From Stagnimonas sp. (GTDB taxonomy: Bacteria > Pseudomonadota > Gammaproteobacteria > Nevskiales > Nevskiaceae), in contig JAUYNO010000005.1 of assembly GCA_030696045.1 (NCBI GenBank), forward strand, positions 1 to 54,515: 54,515 bases of DNA, written 5' to 3'. Every line of letters starts with the position of its first letter. Position 1 is the first letter of the stretch. The notes beneath the pieces were generated by a model. It did not search any database and had not been told where the DNA came from. It saw nothing but the letters and a program-made list of their open reading frames with translations. Shown piece by piece: positions 1 to 7,473 of this stretch. A program made the position numbers and the translations under genes.

Positions 1-682
1 CCGGCGCGGCCGGCAGCGGTGCCGGGGCCTGCGCCAGCTCGTTGGGGATGGAGCTGCCGGGCGTCAGGCTGTAGCCGCGACGCACCGCGATCCATTCGTC
101 CGGATTGCGCGCCAGGGTCTGCGGCGGCACCCCGGCCACCAGCCGGGTGCAGCTCGGCGGGCGGATGGTCTCGACGCCGTCGGCGCCCACCGCCTGCAGC
201 GCCAGCTGACCGGCCGCAGTGCAGGCCCGCTGCTCGTCGCCGGAATGCTGGAAGAAGTACTCGCCGGCAGTGAGGCTGATGCGGTGGCCGCTCATGTAGA
301 TGTAGAGCGGCCAGTTGGTCGATAGCTGGGGATGCTTCCAGACCACCCGCAGATAGCCGTGCGAGAGGCTGAAGATGCTCTTCAGATCCTTGGCGTAGGC
401 GGCGAACGGCAGGCGCTCGACACCGGCCTCGGTGTTCGGGCCGATGTCGAGAAAACCGTGGCGGGCAAAGCGCAGGGTCAGCCGGCCGCTGGCCTGGCTG
501 ACGATCAGATCCTGCTCCTGCAGGGCATCGCCTACTTTCAGCGCCAGGCGCTTGCCGTCGCGCTCCACCGCCACCGCGCCGGTGACGGTATCGACGGTGA
601 GCACGGCCTCCTCGGCGCGACTGGCGCTGGCAGCCATCAGGGCAGCGAACGCGAAGGCCAGGCGCAGGGGGGTAGACGTCAT
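1..682 (-). CDS. FecR-domain exported protein (partial, C-terminus beyond window)
   Basis: The frame opens at an ATG (682-680) and runs off the left edge with no stop, giving 227 residues of an incomplete protein. Residues 1-23 form a signal peptide (basic start, Ala/Phe/Leu core, Ser-Arg-Ala cleavage site), so the product is exported. Residues about 25-120 look like a FecR domain: a beta-rich segment in which a 'VERDGKRLALKVGD' strand pair is followed by 'LTLRFARHGFLDIGPNTE'. In stand-alone proteins FecR domains are periplasmic and non-enzymatic, often with LysM or peptidoglycan-linked partners; the actual role here is unknown. The visible end is Pro/Ala-rich, suggesting a linker before a further domain outside the window. 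It lies 209 bases downstream of mtiP, separated by the EAL relic. The ribosome site is weak. Confidence 0.6.
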   Translation of the reverse strand, partial: MTSTPLRLAFAFAALMAASASRAEEAVLTVDTVTGAVAVERDGKRLALKVGDALQEQDLIVSQASGRLTLRFARHGFLDIGPNTEAGVERLPFAAYAKDLKSIFSLSHGYLRVVWKHPQLSTNWPLYIYMSGHRISLTAGEYFFQHSGDEQRACTAAGQLALQAVGADGVETIRPPSCTRLVAGVPPQTLARNPDEWIAVRRGYSLTPGSSIPNELAQAPAPLPAAP

Positions 683-683
683 G

Positions 684-900
684 TCAGCAGATCAGCCAGT
701 GGTTTGCCCGAGAATTTCCGCGCGCCTGCGCCCGACCCGAGTCCGATGCGGTGATGGTCGCGGCCATCCCCTTATCCGCCCGCGAGTCGCGCCCGGAGCG
801 CGCGAAGCAGCTGCGGCCAATCTTAAGGAAATGCGCAGGAAAATTCTTGAGATAGCCGAAACTGCTCACCTGATGGGTGATGAAGCCCAGCTCAAGCCTC
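684..900 (-). pseudogene. Relic of an EAL (c-di-GMP phosphodiesterase) domain
   Basis: The gap between mtiP and the FecR gene, read on the minus strand, contains an open stretch whose translation includes '[19 protein letters not shown]' (about 866-810). EAL domains carry a very similar segment ('[20 protein letters not shown]') just after the DDFG metal motif. About 13 of 21 positions match that family pattern as I remember it. The residues after it ('DKGMAATIT') also resemble the EAL 'D.AMV.AI' helix. The DDFG metal ligands and the rest of the domain are absent, the LKID aspartate has become Gly, and no credible start exists. I read it as a decayed fragment rather than a gene. It could also be a chance open frame. 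Confidence 0.42.
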
Positions 901-1656
901 GGCGCTGGTCGCGAGTCGGGGCAGCAGGGCCGCCAGCACGCGCCGCACCTTGTCCATGCCGGCCTCGATGGAGGCGTGGATCTCGTCGTGGATGCCGGCG
1001 CCGGCCGGCGATAGCCCGGCGGCCCAGTTCACCGACACCGCCAGGCAGGCGTAGTCCAGGCCCAGCTCGCGCGCCAGCCCGGCCTCCGGCATGCCGGTCA
1101 TGCCGACCATGTCGGCGCCGTCGCGCTGCAGGGCGCGGATCTCGGCCGGAGTCTCCAGTCTTGGTCCCTGGGTCACCGCCATCACGCCGGCACGGCCCAG
1201 CTCGACGCCAGCGGCAGCGGCAGCGGCCAGCAGCGCGGCGCGCAGTGGCGGCGCATAGGGATGGGTGAACTCGACGTGCTCCAGCACCGAACCCGGCTGG
1301 CCATCGGAATAGGTATGTTCCCGCCCCCAGCTGCGGTCGATGAGATCGTCCGGCACGGCAACTTCGCCGGGCGCGAACCAGGGCGCGATGGCGCCGACGG
1401 CGGCGATCGCCACCACCTGCTGCACGCCGACGTCCTTCAGGGCACGCAGGTTGGCGCGGTAGTTGATGGCATGCGGCGGCAACTTGTGGCCCTCGCCATG
1501 CCGCGCCAGGAACCAGGCCTCACAACCCGCCACCCGCCCCCGCAGCAGCGGCGCGCTGGGCTTGCCGTAGAGCGTGTCGAGGTCCCGCCGCTCCAGCACC
1601 TCCAGGCCCGGCCACTGGTTCATGCCGGTGCCGCCAATTATCGCGATGCTGGTCAT
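892..1656 (-). CDS. mtiP: S-methyl-5'-thioinosine phosphorylase
   Basis: This 254-residue enzyme belongs to the PNP/MTAP phosphorylase family and cleaves methylthioinosine (and probably other 6-oxopurine nucleosides) to hypoxanthine and the 1-phosphate sugar. The N-terminal 'IIGGTG' phosphate loop, the 'RHG.GH' motif, the 'GPRLETPAEI' segment and 'MVGMTGMPEA' are all present. The base-recognition segment reads 'SVNWAAG', with Asn where adenine-specific MTAPs have Asp. That favours a 6-oxopurine, as in the Pseudomonas MTIP family. The ATG overlaps the stop of the upstream phosphoribosyltransferase by one base (TGATG). The pair would release hypoxanthine and recapture it as IMP, a polyamine by-product salvage route. 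nagZ next door matches the Pseudomonas neighbourhood. Confidence 0.88.
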   Translation of the reverse strand: MTSIAIIGGTGMNQWPGLEVLERRDLDTLYGKPSAPLLRGRVAGCEAWFLARHGEGHKLPPHAINYRANLRALKDVGVQQVVAIAAVGAIAPWFAPGEVAVPDDLIDRSWGREHTYSDGQPGSVLEHVEFTHPYAPPLRAALLAAAAAAGVELGRAGVMAVTQGPRLETPAEIRALQRDGADMVGMTGMPEAGLARELGLDYACLAVSVNWAAGLSPAGAGIHDEIHASIEAGMDKVRRVLAALLPRLATSAEA

Positions 1657-2204
1657 CAGAGATTCGCTGCGTAAATGGCGGGCAGCTGCCGCCAGTATTC
1701 CTTCACATCCATGCCGCAGCCGAAAACATAGCGGTCGGGCAGTGACAGGCCGATGTATTCGGCGTGCGCGCTGGGCGCGCGGCGGTCGTGCAGTTTCTCG
1801 CTCAGCACCGCCACCTTCAGCGAGGCCGGCTGGAACTCCAGCAGGGCCTTGCGGATCGCCACCAGGGTGTGGCCCTCGTCAAGAATGTCGTCGATCACCA
1901 GCAGGTGCCGGCCTTCGAGCGCGGTGTCGGGCTGGCGCTTCCAGATCAGGCCGCCACCCTGGGTGGCGCCGCGATACCGGGTGGCATGCAGGTAGTCGAG
2001 TTCGAACGGAATCTCCAGCCGCCGGGTCAGCTCGGCGGTGGCGTACAGGCCACCGTTCATCACGCAGAGCACCAGGGGCAGCAGACCCTGGTAGTCGGCA
2101 TTGATGCGCTGTGCCAGGCGCTCGTAGGCGGCGTCGATCTCGGCGCGACCGACCAGCAATTCGGCCTTGGCGAGTATGGCCTGCGCCTCCTCGTGCCGGC
2201 TCAT
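1656..2204 (-). CDS. Hypoxanthine-guanine phosphoribosyltransferase
   Basis: This 182-residue cytoplasmic purine salvage enzyme transfers the phosphoribosyl group of PRPP to hypoxanthine or guanine. The PRPP-binding loop 'VIDDILDEGHTL' is intact (the acidic pair plus the Gly/His/Thr loop), preceded by the 'LCVMNGGLYATAEL' loop of the family. The C-terminal 'YVFGCGMDVKEYWR' segment fits the hood region with its base-stacking aromatic and Asp. The start ATG overlaps the nagZ stop (ATGA) and its own stop touches mtiP. The context therefore couples it to methylthioinosine phosphorylase, whose product hypoxanthine is its likely substrate. It resembles the Hpt/HprT branch rather than Gpt. Confidence 0.88.
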   Translation of the reverse strand: MSRHEEAQAILAKAELLVGRAEIDAAYERLAQRINADYQGLLPLVLCVMNGGLYATAELTRRLEIPFELDYLHATRYRGATQGGGLIWKRQPDTALEGRHLLVIDDILDEGHTLVAIRKALLEFQPASLKVAVLSEKLHDRRAPSAHAEYIGLSLPDRYVFGCGMDVKEYWRQLPAIYAANL

Positions 2205-3190
2205 GCCGTAGCCGCGACCGGGGCCGGACGCCGGTACAGGCGTTTCAGGCGCGCGCTGGACAGGCGGTTGATCTTGAAGCCGCGCAGCGACTCCAGCACC
2301 CGCATGGCGCCGTGGCGGTCGTTGCAGACCGGGATCATGTCGCAGCCGGCCTCCAGCGCCATCATCGCGCGTTCCTCCAGGGTGCCGACCACGGCGGCGC
2401 CGCCCATGCTCAGGTCATCGCAGAAGATCGCGCCGTTGTACTTCCACTCGCGGCGGATCACGCCACGGATCCAGCGCTCGGACAGCGAGGCCGGCAAGGG
2501 ATCGACGCTGGTGTAGCGGACGTGGGCCATCATGATCGACTCCAGACCCTCGTCCATCAGCGCCTTGAACGGCTGCATGTCGGCGTCCAGCACCGGGCGC
2601 TGGCGGCGATCCACCGGCAGTTCGACGTGGGAATCGGCGACCACCGCGCCATGCCCCGGGAAGTGCTTGCCGGTGGCCGACAGCCCGGCCGCGTTCAGGC
2701 CCTGCCAGAAGGCACGCGCCAACTCGACCAGGGTGCCGCATTCCCCGGCGAAGGCACGGTCGCCGATGATCTGGCTGATCTCGCAATCGCGGTCCAGCAC
2801 CGGCGCGAACGGCAGGTCGAAGCCGAAGCCACCGAGCTCCTGACCGATCAGCTCGCCATAGCGGCGCGCCTCCTCCAGCGCCTTGCTGGGCGACTCCTCG
2901 TGCAGCTTGCCCAGGGTGCGCATCGCCGGAATGCGCGAAAAGCCGACCCGGAAGCGCTGCACCCGGCCGCCCTCGTGATCGACCGCCAGCAGCGGCCGGG
3001 TCTTCTTGACCGCCAGGATGTCGTCGCAGAGCCGCTTGAGCTGCTCGGGATCGCGGTAGTTGCGGGTGAACAGCAGGACGCCACCGACCAGCGGGTGCTC
3101 GATCAGCTCGCGATCCTCGGGGCTGAGGTCTTGGCCGGCGATGTCGAGCATCACCGGGCCGAGCAGGGTGCCGCCAGAAGCATTACTCAT
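2201..3190 (-). CDS. nagZ: Beta-N-acetylglucosaminidase (GH3)
   Basis: This 329-residue cytoplasmic glycoside hydrolase family 3 enzyme removes GlcNAc from GlcNAc-anhydroMurNAc peptides during peptidoglycan recycling. 'GKHFPGHG' (from residue 174) carries the conserved Lys-His, followed by the D186-S-H188 general acid/base dyad. The nucleophile is in 'FCDDLSMGGA' (D258/D259), and 'VDHEGGRVQRF' is also typical. There is no signal peptide, as expected. I chose the ATG at 3190 because the protein then begins just before the family core 'GPVMLDI'. An upstream in-frame start at 3226 would overlap the preceding gene by over 40 bases. It overlaps the upstream YkuD gene by 8 bases and the downstream phosphoribosyltransferase by 4. 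Confidence 0.93.
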   Translation of the reverse strand: MSNASGGTLLGPVMLDIAGQDLSPEDRELIEHPLVGGVLLFTRNYRDPEQLKRLCDDILAVKKTRPLLAVDHEGGRVQRFRVGFSRIPAMRTLGKLHEESPSKALEEARRYGELIGQELGGFGFDLPFAPVLDRDCEISQIIGDRAFAGECGTLVELARAFWQGLNAAGLSATGKHFPGHGAVVADSHVELPVDRRQRPVLDADMQPFKALMDEGLESIMMAHVRYTSVDPLPASLSERWIRGVIRREWKYNGAIFCDDLSMGGAAVVGTLEERAMMALEAGCDMIPVCNDRHGAMRVLESLRGFKINRLSSARLKRLYRRPAPVAATA

Positions 3191-3674
3191 GCAGGTCCAC
3201 TTGGGTCCCCAGGGGGACGAGGTCAAAGAGTTCGATTACATCGGCATCCGCCATCCGGATGCAGCCATGGGACGCCGGACGGCCCAGTTCGGCCCGGTGC
3301 GGGGTGCCATGGATGTAGATGTAGCGCCGCATGCTGTCGACGCAGCCCAGGCGGTTGCGCCCCGGTTCCAGGCCCGACAGCCAGAGGATGCGGCTGGTGA
3401 TCCAGTCCCTATCCGGAAACGCAGCCAGGGCCTCGGCGGTGCACAGCGGCAGCTCGCGGGCGACCCGCCGCCCCCGGAACACGGTGCCGGCCGGCGCACC
3501 GGCGCCGATCTTGGCGCGCACCCGGTGCCGCCCGCGCGGCGTGCAGCCGGAGCCCTGGATCTCGCCGATGCCATTGGCGCCAGTGGAGACCAGGTATTGC
3601 TTGGCAACGCGCTCGCCTTCCCAGACGGTGAGGCGCTGCGTGCTCAGGTCCACGCTTAGGCGGAGGTTCCCCAA
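3183..3674 (-). CDS. Cytoplasmic YkuD-family L,D-carboxypeptidase (ElsL/LdcV-like)
   Basis: This 163-residue protein is a single YkuD domain. The catalytic signature is complete: H122 in 'IHGT' and H136/C138 in 'SHGCIRM'. There is no signal peptide, lipobox or transmembrane segment, so it should stay in the cytoplasm, unlike classical L,D-transpeptidases. The features 'GSGCTPRGRHRVRAKIG', 'DWITSRILWLSG' and 'RRYIYIHGTP' match the ElsL/LdcV group, which trims tetrapeptide stems in peptidoglycan recycling in place of LdcA. An 8-base overlap with nagZ supports that recycling role. The start at 3674 lies 3 bases after the CYTH stop. Annotation pipelines would probably call it an L,D-transpeptidase. 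Confidence 0.82.
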   Translation of the reverse strand: MGNLRLSVDLSTQRLTVWEGERVAKQYLVSTGANGIGEIQGSGCTPRGRHRVRAKIGAGAPAGTVFRGRRVARELPLCTAEALAAFPDRDWITSRILWLSGLEPGRNRLGCVDSMRRYIYIHGTPHRAELGRPASHGCIRMADADVIELFDLVPLGTQVDLHE

Positions 3675-3677
3675 TCT

Positions 3678-4148
3678 CTAATCCCAGGTCTTGTAGGGGG
3701 TCACGGACAGCGCGTGATTGTAATAGCGGCGGTCCTCGGTGATCTCCCTGCCGAGCCATTCAGGTTTGTCGAAGGTCTCATCCTCGGCGCCCAGTTCGAT
3801 CTCGGCCACGATCAGCGGCGCGTTGTCGCCCTCGAACACGTCGATCTCCCAGACATGCGGCCCGAGCCGCAGGTAGTGGCGGGTCTTGAGGATCAGGCCG
3901 CTGCACAGGCTCGCCAGCATCTCCTCGGCCTCGGCGGCCGGAATCTCGTACTCGTATTCGGCCCGGCTCATGCCCACCTTGGCGGCCTTGACGTTGAGCT
4001 TGCCGACCTCGCCCTCCACCCGCACCCGCACGCTGGCCTTGCCCCCCAGCGGCGCCAGATAGCCATGCCGCATCGGGATGGATTTCTGAACCTGGGCACG
4101 CCAGCCGTCGTTGCGGACCAGGAATTTGCGCTCGATTTCTATCGCCAT
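3678..4148 (-). CDS. CYTH-domain inorganic triphosphatase-like protein
   Basis: This 156-residue CYTH (adenylate cyclase/thiamine triphosphatase fold) protein is a likely cytoplasmic phosphohydrolase for tripolyphosphate or a related triphosphate. The diagnostic ExExK motif lies at residues 4-8 (E4, E6, K8 in 'IEIERKFL'). It is followed by 'VRVRVEG', 'LNVKAAK' and 'EYEYEIP' strands supplying alternating basic and acidic residues to the tunnel, and later 'EIDVFEG' and 'VAEIELG'. Length matches short bacterial CYTH proteins without a CHAD domain. The ATG at 4148 puts the motif at the N-terminus; longer upstream frames run into rlmD. It sits 11 bases after rlmD in the same array. The substrate cannot be told from sequence. 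Confidence 0.82.
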   Translation of the reverse strand: MAIEIERKFLVRNDGWRAQVQKSIPMRHGYLAPLGGKASVRVRVEGEVGKLNVKAAKVGMSRAEYEYEIPAAEAEEMLASLCSGLILKTRHYLRLGPHVWEIDVFEGDNAPLIVAEIELGAEDETFDKPEWLGREITEDRRYYNHALSVTPYKTWD

Positions 4149-4159
4149 GTCGGATTCGC

Positions 4160-5473
4160 TCAGCGCTCGAACAGCGCCATGCTTTCGACATGGCTGGTGT
4201 GGGGAAACATGTCCATGGCGCCGGCCTTGCGCAGGGTGTAGCCGCCTGCGGCCAGCAGGGCGGCATCGCGCGCCAGGGTGCCGGGATGGCAGGACACGTA
4301 GAGGATGCGCTGGGCCTTGTTGGCGATCAGCAGCGGCATGATCTCCTGGGCGCCGGCACGCGGCGGATCGATCAGCACCGCCGGGTAGCGCTGCCGCAGG
4401 TACTCGGCCTTGGGATCGGGCTTGAACAGGTCGGCGACATGCCAACGCACCTGCCCCACCCCGTTGGCGGCGCAATTGGCGGCGCCGCGCGCCACCAGGC
4501 CGGTATCGCCTTCGACCGCAGTGACCTGCGCGCCCGTCTTCGCCAGCGGCACGGTGAAATTGCCGAGACCGGCGAACAGTTCCAGCACCGCCTCGCCCGG
4601 CTGCGGCGCCAGCCAGGCTATGGCCTGCCGCACCATCGCCTGCGACAGCGCGCCATTGACCTGGATGAAGTCGGCCGGCAAAAAAGACAGCCGCGCCGCG
4701 CTGCCGTCCGGTGAATAGCTCAGCTCGCGGCGCGGGCCGCTCAGCGGCTGGATGCTGTCCAGCCCGCCGGGCTGCAGCAGCACCTCGAAATCATGCTCGG
4801 CGGCGAAGGCGGCGAGGATCTCGCGGTCCTGCTCCGAGGGGTTCTGCAGCACCCGGAACACCAGGGTGACGTGCTCGGCCGCGGCCATCTCGATCTGCGG
4901 GATGGCCTGGCGGATCGCCAGCCGGTCGATCATCTGGGCGATGGCCTTGAGCTTGAGGCCAACGCGCGGGTCCAGCACCACGCAGGCGTCGAGCGTGGCG
5001 AGGAAGGAGCAGCCGCGCTCGCGGAAGCCGACCAGGCTGCCGCCCTTGCGCTCGACGAACTTGACGCCCAGCCGCGCCCGCCGGCGGTAGCCCAGGTTGC
5101 TGCCGGTCAGTGGCGGCACCACTTCCCGCGGTTCGACCCGACCGATGCGGGCCAGGCTGTTGAGCAGTTCCGACTGCTTCCAGACGATCTGCTGCTCCGG
5201 CGCCAGGTGCTGCAGCGCGCAGCCACCGCAGACACCGAAATGGGCGCAGGGCGGCGTGACGCGGTCGGGGCTGGCGAGCTTGACCGCCGTCACCTGTCCT
5301 TCGTCGTGGTCACGCCAGCGGCCGGTGTAGCGGAACTCGACCGTCTCGCCCGGCAGGGCATCGGCGATGAAGCTGACCTTGCCGTCGAGCCGGGCGACGC
5401 CCCGGCCTTCGTGATCGAGCCCGGTGACTTCGGCGGTATAGCTGCCTTGCGGCAGGCTGCGCTTGCGCACCAT
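4160..5473 (-). CDS. rlmD: 23S rRNA (uracil1939-C5)-methyltransferase
   Basis: This 437-residue SAM-dependent RNA methyltransferase methylates U1939 of 23S rRNA. Residues about 8-65 are a TRAM RNA-binding domain. The [4Fe-4S] ligands C76, C82, C85 and C164 are in the spacing of E. coli RlmD. The SAM site is 'ELFAGLGNFTVPLA', followed by 'VLIDPPRAG', and the catalytic nucleophile is C395 in 'VSCHPGTLARD'. The conserved Glu follows in 'HTSHVESMALF'. All key residues are present and the length is normal (E. coli 433). The ATG overlaps the upstream stop by one base (TGATG). The intact cluster ligands separate it from RlmC and TrmA. Confidence 0.94.
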   Translation of the reverse strand: MVRKRSLPQGSYTAEVTGLDHEGRGVARLDGKVSFIADALPGETVEFRYTGRWRDHDEGQVTAVKLASPDRVTPPCAHFGVCGGCALQHLAPEQQIVWKQSELLNSLARIGRVEPREVVPPLTGSNLGYRRRARLGVKFVERKGGSLVGFRERGCSFLATLDACVVLDPRVGLKLKAIAQMIDRLAIRQAIPQIEMAAAEHVTLVFRVLQNPSEQDREILAAFAAEHDFEVLLQPGGLDSIQPLSGPRRELSYSPDGSAARLSFLPADFIQVNGALSQAMVRQAIAWLAPQPGEAVLELFAGLGNFTVPLAKTGAQVTAVEGDTGLVARGAANCAANGVGQVRWHVADLFKPDPKAEYLRQRYPAVLIDPPRAGAQEIMPLLIANKAQRILYVSCHPGTLARDAALLAAGGYTLRKAGAMDMFPHTSHVESMALFER

Positions 5474-6177
5474 CAGGCGCTCCAGCCTCTGGCGAAGGCG
5501 CGCCAGTGCGGCGCCGCCTGCGCCGCCAGCCAGCCGCGCACGCGGCTGCGCTGCTCGGCCACCTCGGCCGGGCCGCGCTCACCGGTGGCCTGCCAGAGCG
5601 CCAGGGCCAGCAGGTAGGCGATCAGCGCATCGGCGCCACCACCGGCGCGCAGGCGTTCGCGATCCCCCGCCGCGTAGGCGGTTTCGACCTCGGCGGCGCG
5701 CAGTCCCAGCCCATGCGGCAGACCGTGCACGGCGGCCAGCTCGGCCAGGAAGGCGGTGCCGGCCGCGAAACCGAAATGGGCGGCCAGGCTGCGCGGCCCG
5801 CGCTCCGCCAGCAGGCGCGGCAGCGCCAGCCCGCCCGCCAGCGCCCGGGCCAGCAGCTGGCTCCGGTAGTGCTGCGCGGCGTCCCAGGCCCAGACCGGGC
5901 CCTCGGTGCGCGCCAGCTCGGTCTCCAGGCCGCGCAGCAGCGCCGCCTCGCCGTCGGCGTCGTCGAATTCCACCAGCTCGACGCCCTCCGGCCCGGCCCG
6001 CAGCAGCACCGCCGCCACCACCCGCCGCAGCTGCGGCGGCTGCGCCGGCGCCTGCTGGCGGGCGACCCTCAGGGTGGTCATCGCCAGCACCGCTTCGGCA
6101 TCGGAGAAAGCCTCCAGCGCCAGCAGGCGCTTGGCCGCACCCGGGTCCGGCACTGTTTTCAGATCGAGCAGCCACAT
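5473..6177 (-). CDS. Degenerate PolB-type 3'-5' exonuclease family protein
   Basis: This 234-residue protein aligns by eye along its length with the predicted PolB-associated DEDD exonucleases: an N-terminal 'LDLKTVPD', then 'RRVVAAVLL', 'VWAWDAAQHY' and a C-terminal 'ADALIAYLLAL' helix. Several catalytic positions are lost. The first motif (family 'DIETVPD') keeps D5 but has K7 for Glu. The 'WNG.GFD' motif has Y104 for the Asp. The 'HIDLMD' segment is missing. Only D183 near the end remains, without its usual Tyr or Cys neighbours. It is probably inactive as a nuclease and might keep a binding role. It is translationally linked to rlmD (TGATG) and 4 bases after cysM. Composition is strongly Ala/Leu/Arg, unlike its neighbours. 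Confidence 0.7.
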   Translation of the reverse strand: MWLLDLKTVPDPGAAKRLLALEAFSDAEAVLAMTTLRVARQQAPAQPPQLRRVVAAVLLRAGPEGVELVEFDDADGEAALLRGLETELARTEGPVWAWDAAQHYRSQLLARALAGGLALPRLLAERGPRSLAAHFGFAAGTAFLAELAAVHGLPHGLGLRAAEVETAYAAGDRERLRAGGGADALIAYLLALALWQATGERGPAEVAEQRSRVRGWLAAQAAPHWRAFARGWSA

Positions 6178-6181
6178 GGGA

Positions 6182-7072
6182 TCAGGACGGGAACACGCCG
6201 GTGGAGATGTAACGGTCGCCGCGGTCGCAGACGATGCTGACGATCACAGCGTTCTCGACCTCGCGGCAGAGTTGCAGCGCGCTCCACAGCGCGCCACCGG
6301 AGGACGGGCCGCAGAACAGTCCTTCCAGCCGCGCCGCCTCGCGCATGGTGTGTTCGGCGTCGGCGCTGCTGACTTCGATGATGCGGTCGACCCGGGAGCG
6401 GTCAAAGATCTTCGGCAGATAGGCTTCCGGCCACTTGCGGATGCCCGGAATGCTGCTCTCGCCATCCGGCTGTACGCCGATGATTCGCACCGCCGGGTTC
6501 TGCTCCTTGAGGTAGCGCGAGCTGCCCATGATGGTGCCGGTGGTGCCCATGCTGGAAACGAAGTGGGTGATGCTGCCTTCGGTGTCGCGCCAGATTTCCG
6601 GGCCGGTGGTTTCGTAGTGGGCGCGCGGGTTGTCGGGGTTGGCGAACTGGTTGAGCACCCGGCCCTGGCCCTGGCGCTCCATGGCGTCGGCCAAGTCGCG
6701 GGCGCCCTCCATGCCCTGCTCCTTGCTGACCAGGACCAACTCGGCGCCGAAGGCCTTCATCACCGCCCGCCGCTCCACCGACAGGTGCTCCGGCATGATC
6801 AGCACCATGCGGTAACCGAGCGCGGTGGCGGCCATCGCCAGCGCGATGCCGGTATTGCCGCTGGTGGCTTCGATCAGGGTGTCGCCAGGCTTGATCTCGC
6901 CCCGATCCTGGGCGCCACGGATCATCAGGTAGGCGGGCCGGTCCTTGACCGAGCCGGCCGGATTGTTGCCTTCGAGCTTGGCCAGTAGCGTGTTGTTGCC
7001 GATGCCCGGTAGGCGGCGGAGCTGGACCAGCGGGGCGTTGCCGATGGTTTCGGCCAGAGTGAGAGCTCGCAT
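6182..7072 (-). CDS. cysM: Cysteine synthase B
   Basis: This 296-residue PLP enzyme makes cysteine (or S-sulfocysteine) from O-acetylserine and sulfide or thiosulfate. The PLP lysine is in 'NNPAGSVKDRPA', where the CysM-type Arg-Pro-Ala replaces the CysK-type Arg-Ile-Ala. The phosphate and substrate loops are 'TSGNTG' and 'GTTGTIMG', and 'CGPSSGGAL' holds the PLP pyridine-binding region. The length fits CysM (about 300). The ATG at 7072 begins the conserved 'LAETIGNAPLV'. In-frame starts further upstream would invade acpS. Together with the sulfate transporter at 39.7-43.6 kb, this window carries uptake and final assimilation steps of sulfur, though far apart. Confidence 0.92.
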   Translation of the reverse strand: MRALTLAETIGNAPLVQLRRLPGIGNNTLLAKLEGNNPAGSVKDRPAYLMIRGAQDRGEIKPGDTLIEATSGNTGIALAMAATALGYRMVLIMPEHLSVERRAVMKAFGAELVLVSKEQGMEGARDLADAMERQGQGRVLNQFANPDNPRAHYETTGPEIWRDTEGSITHFVSSMGTTGTIMGSSRYLKEQNPAVRIIGVQPDGESSIPGIRKWPEAYLPKIFDRSRVDRIIEVSSADAEHTMREAARLEGLFCGPSSGGALWSALQLCREVENAVIVSIVCDRGDRYISTGVFPS

Positions 7073-7082
7073 GGCCTCTATT

Positions 7083-7469
7083 TTAAGGGGCCACCCTCTC
7101 CAGCACGACAAACGCCAGTACACGGCCGTCCTCGTCGCTCAGCGAAACCTGGCCGTTGACGACGCCGAGCGCCGCCAGCCGTTGCTGCATGGCCGGGCTG
7201 TAGATCAGCGACGGACGGCTGCGGGCGTCCTGCACATAGCCGACGTCGTGATGGCTGACACCGTCGCGAAAGCCAGTGCCGAGCGCCTTCACGAAGGCCT
7301 CCTTCACCGCGAAGTGCTTGGCCAGGTAGTTGCCGGCACGCCGCGCCGGATCGAAGCGCTCACGCTCCACCGGCATCAGGATCTTGTCGACGAAATGCTC
7401 CCCGTAACGCACCCAGAGGCGGTCGACGCGGCTGATCAGCGTGAGATCGGTTCCGACGCCGAAGATCAT
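7083..7469 (-). CDS. acpS: Holo-[acyl-carrier-protein] synthase
   Basis: This 128-residue 4'-phosphopantetheinyl transferase loads the CoA-derived arm onto ACP for fatty acid synthesis. The motif 'VGTDL..I.R' at the N-terminus holds the Mg-binding Asp, and 'FAVKEAFVKALGTGF' holds the second signature with Glu and Lys. C-terminal strands 'QVSLSDEDGRVLAFVVLE' match the family, although the usual SISH histidine region reads 'SLSDE'. Length is normal. It lies 4 bases after pdxJ, the conserved pdxJ-acpS pair seen in many gammaproteobacteria. Confidence 0.92.
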   Translation of the reverse strand: MIFGVGTDLTLISRVDRLWVRYGEHFVDKILMPVERERFDPARRAGNYLAKHFAVKEAFVKALGTGFRDGVSHHDVGYVQDARSRPSLIYSPAMQQRLAALGVVNGQVSLSDEDGRVLAFVVLERVAP

Positions 7470-7473
7470 GGCG

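Noticed and set aside
2201..3226. A longer nagZ start at 3226
   Set aside because: It would add 12 residues not seen in the family and deepen the overlap with the YkuD gene to over 40 bases; the ATG at 3190 is better.
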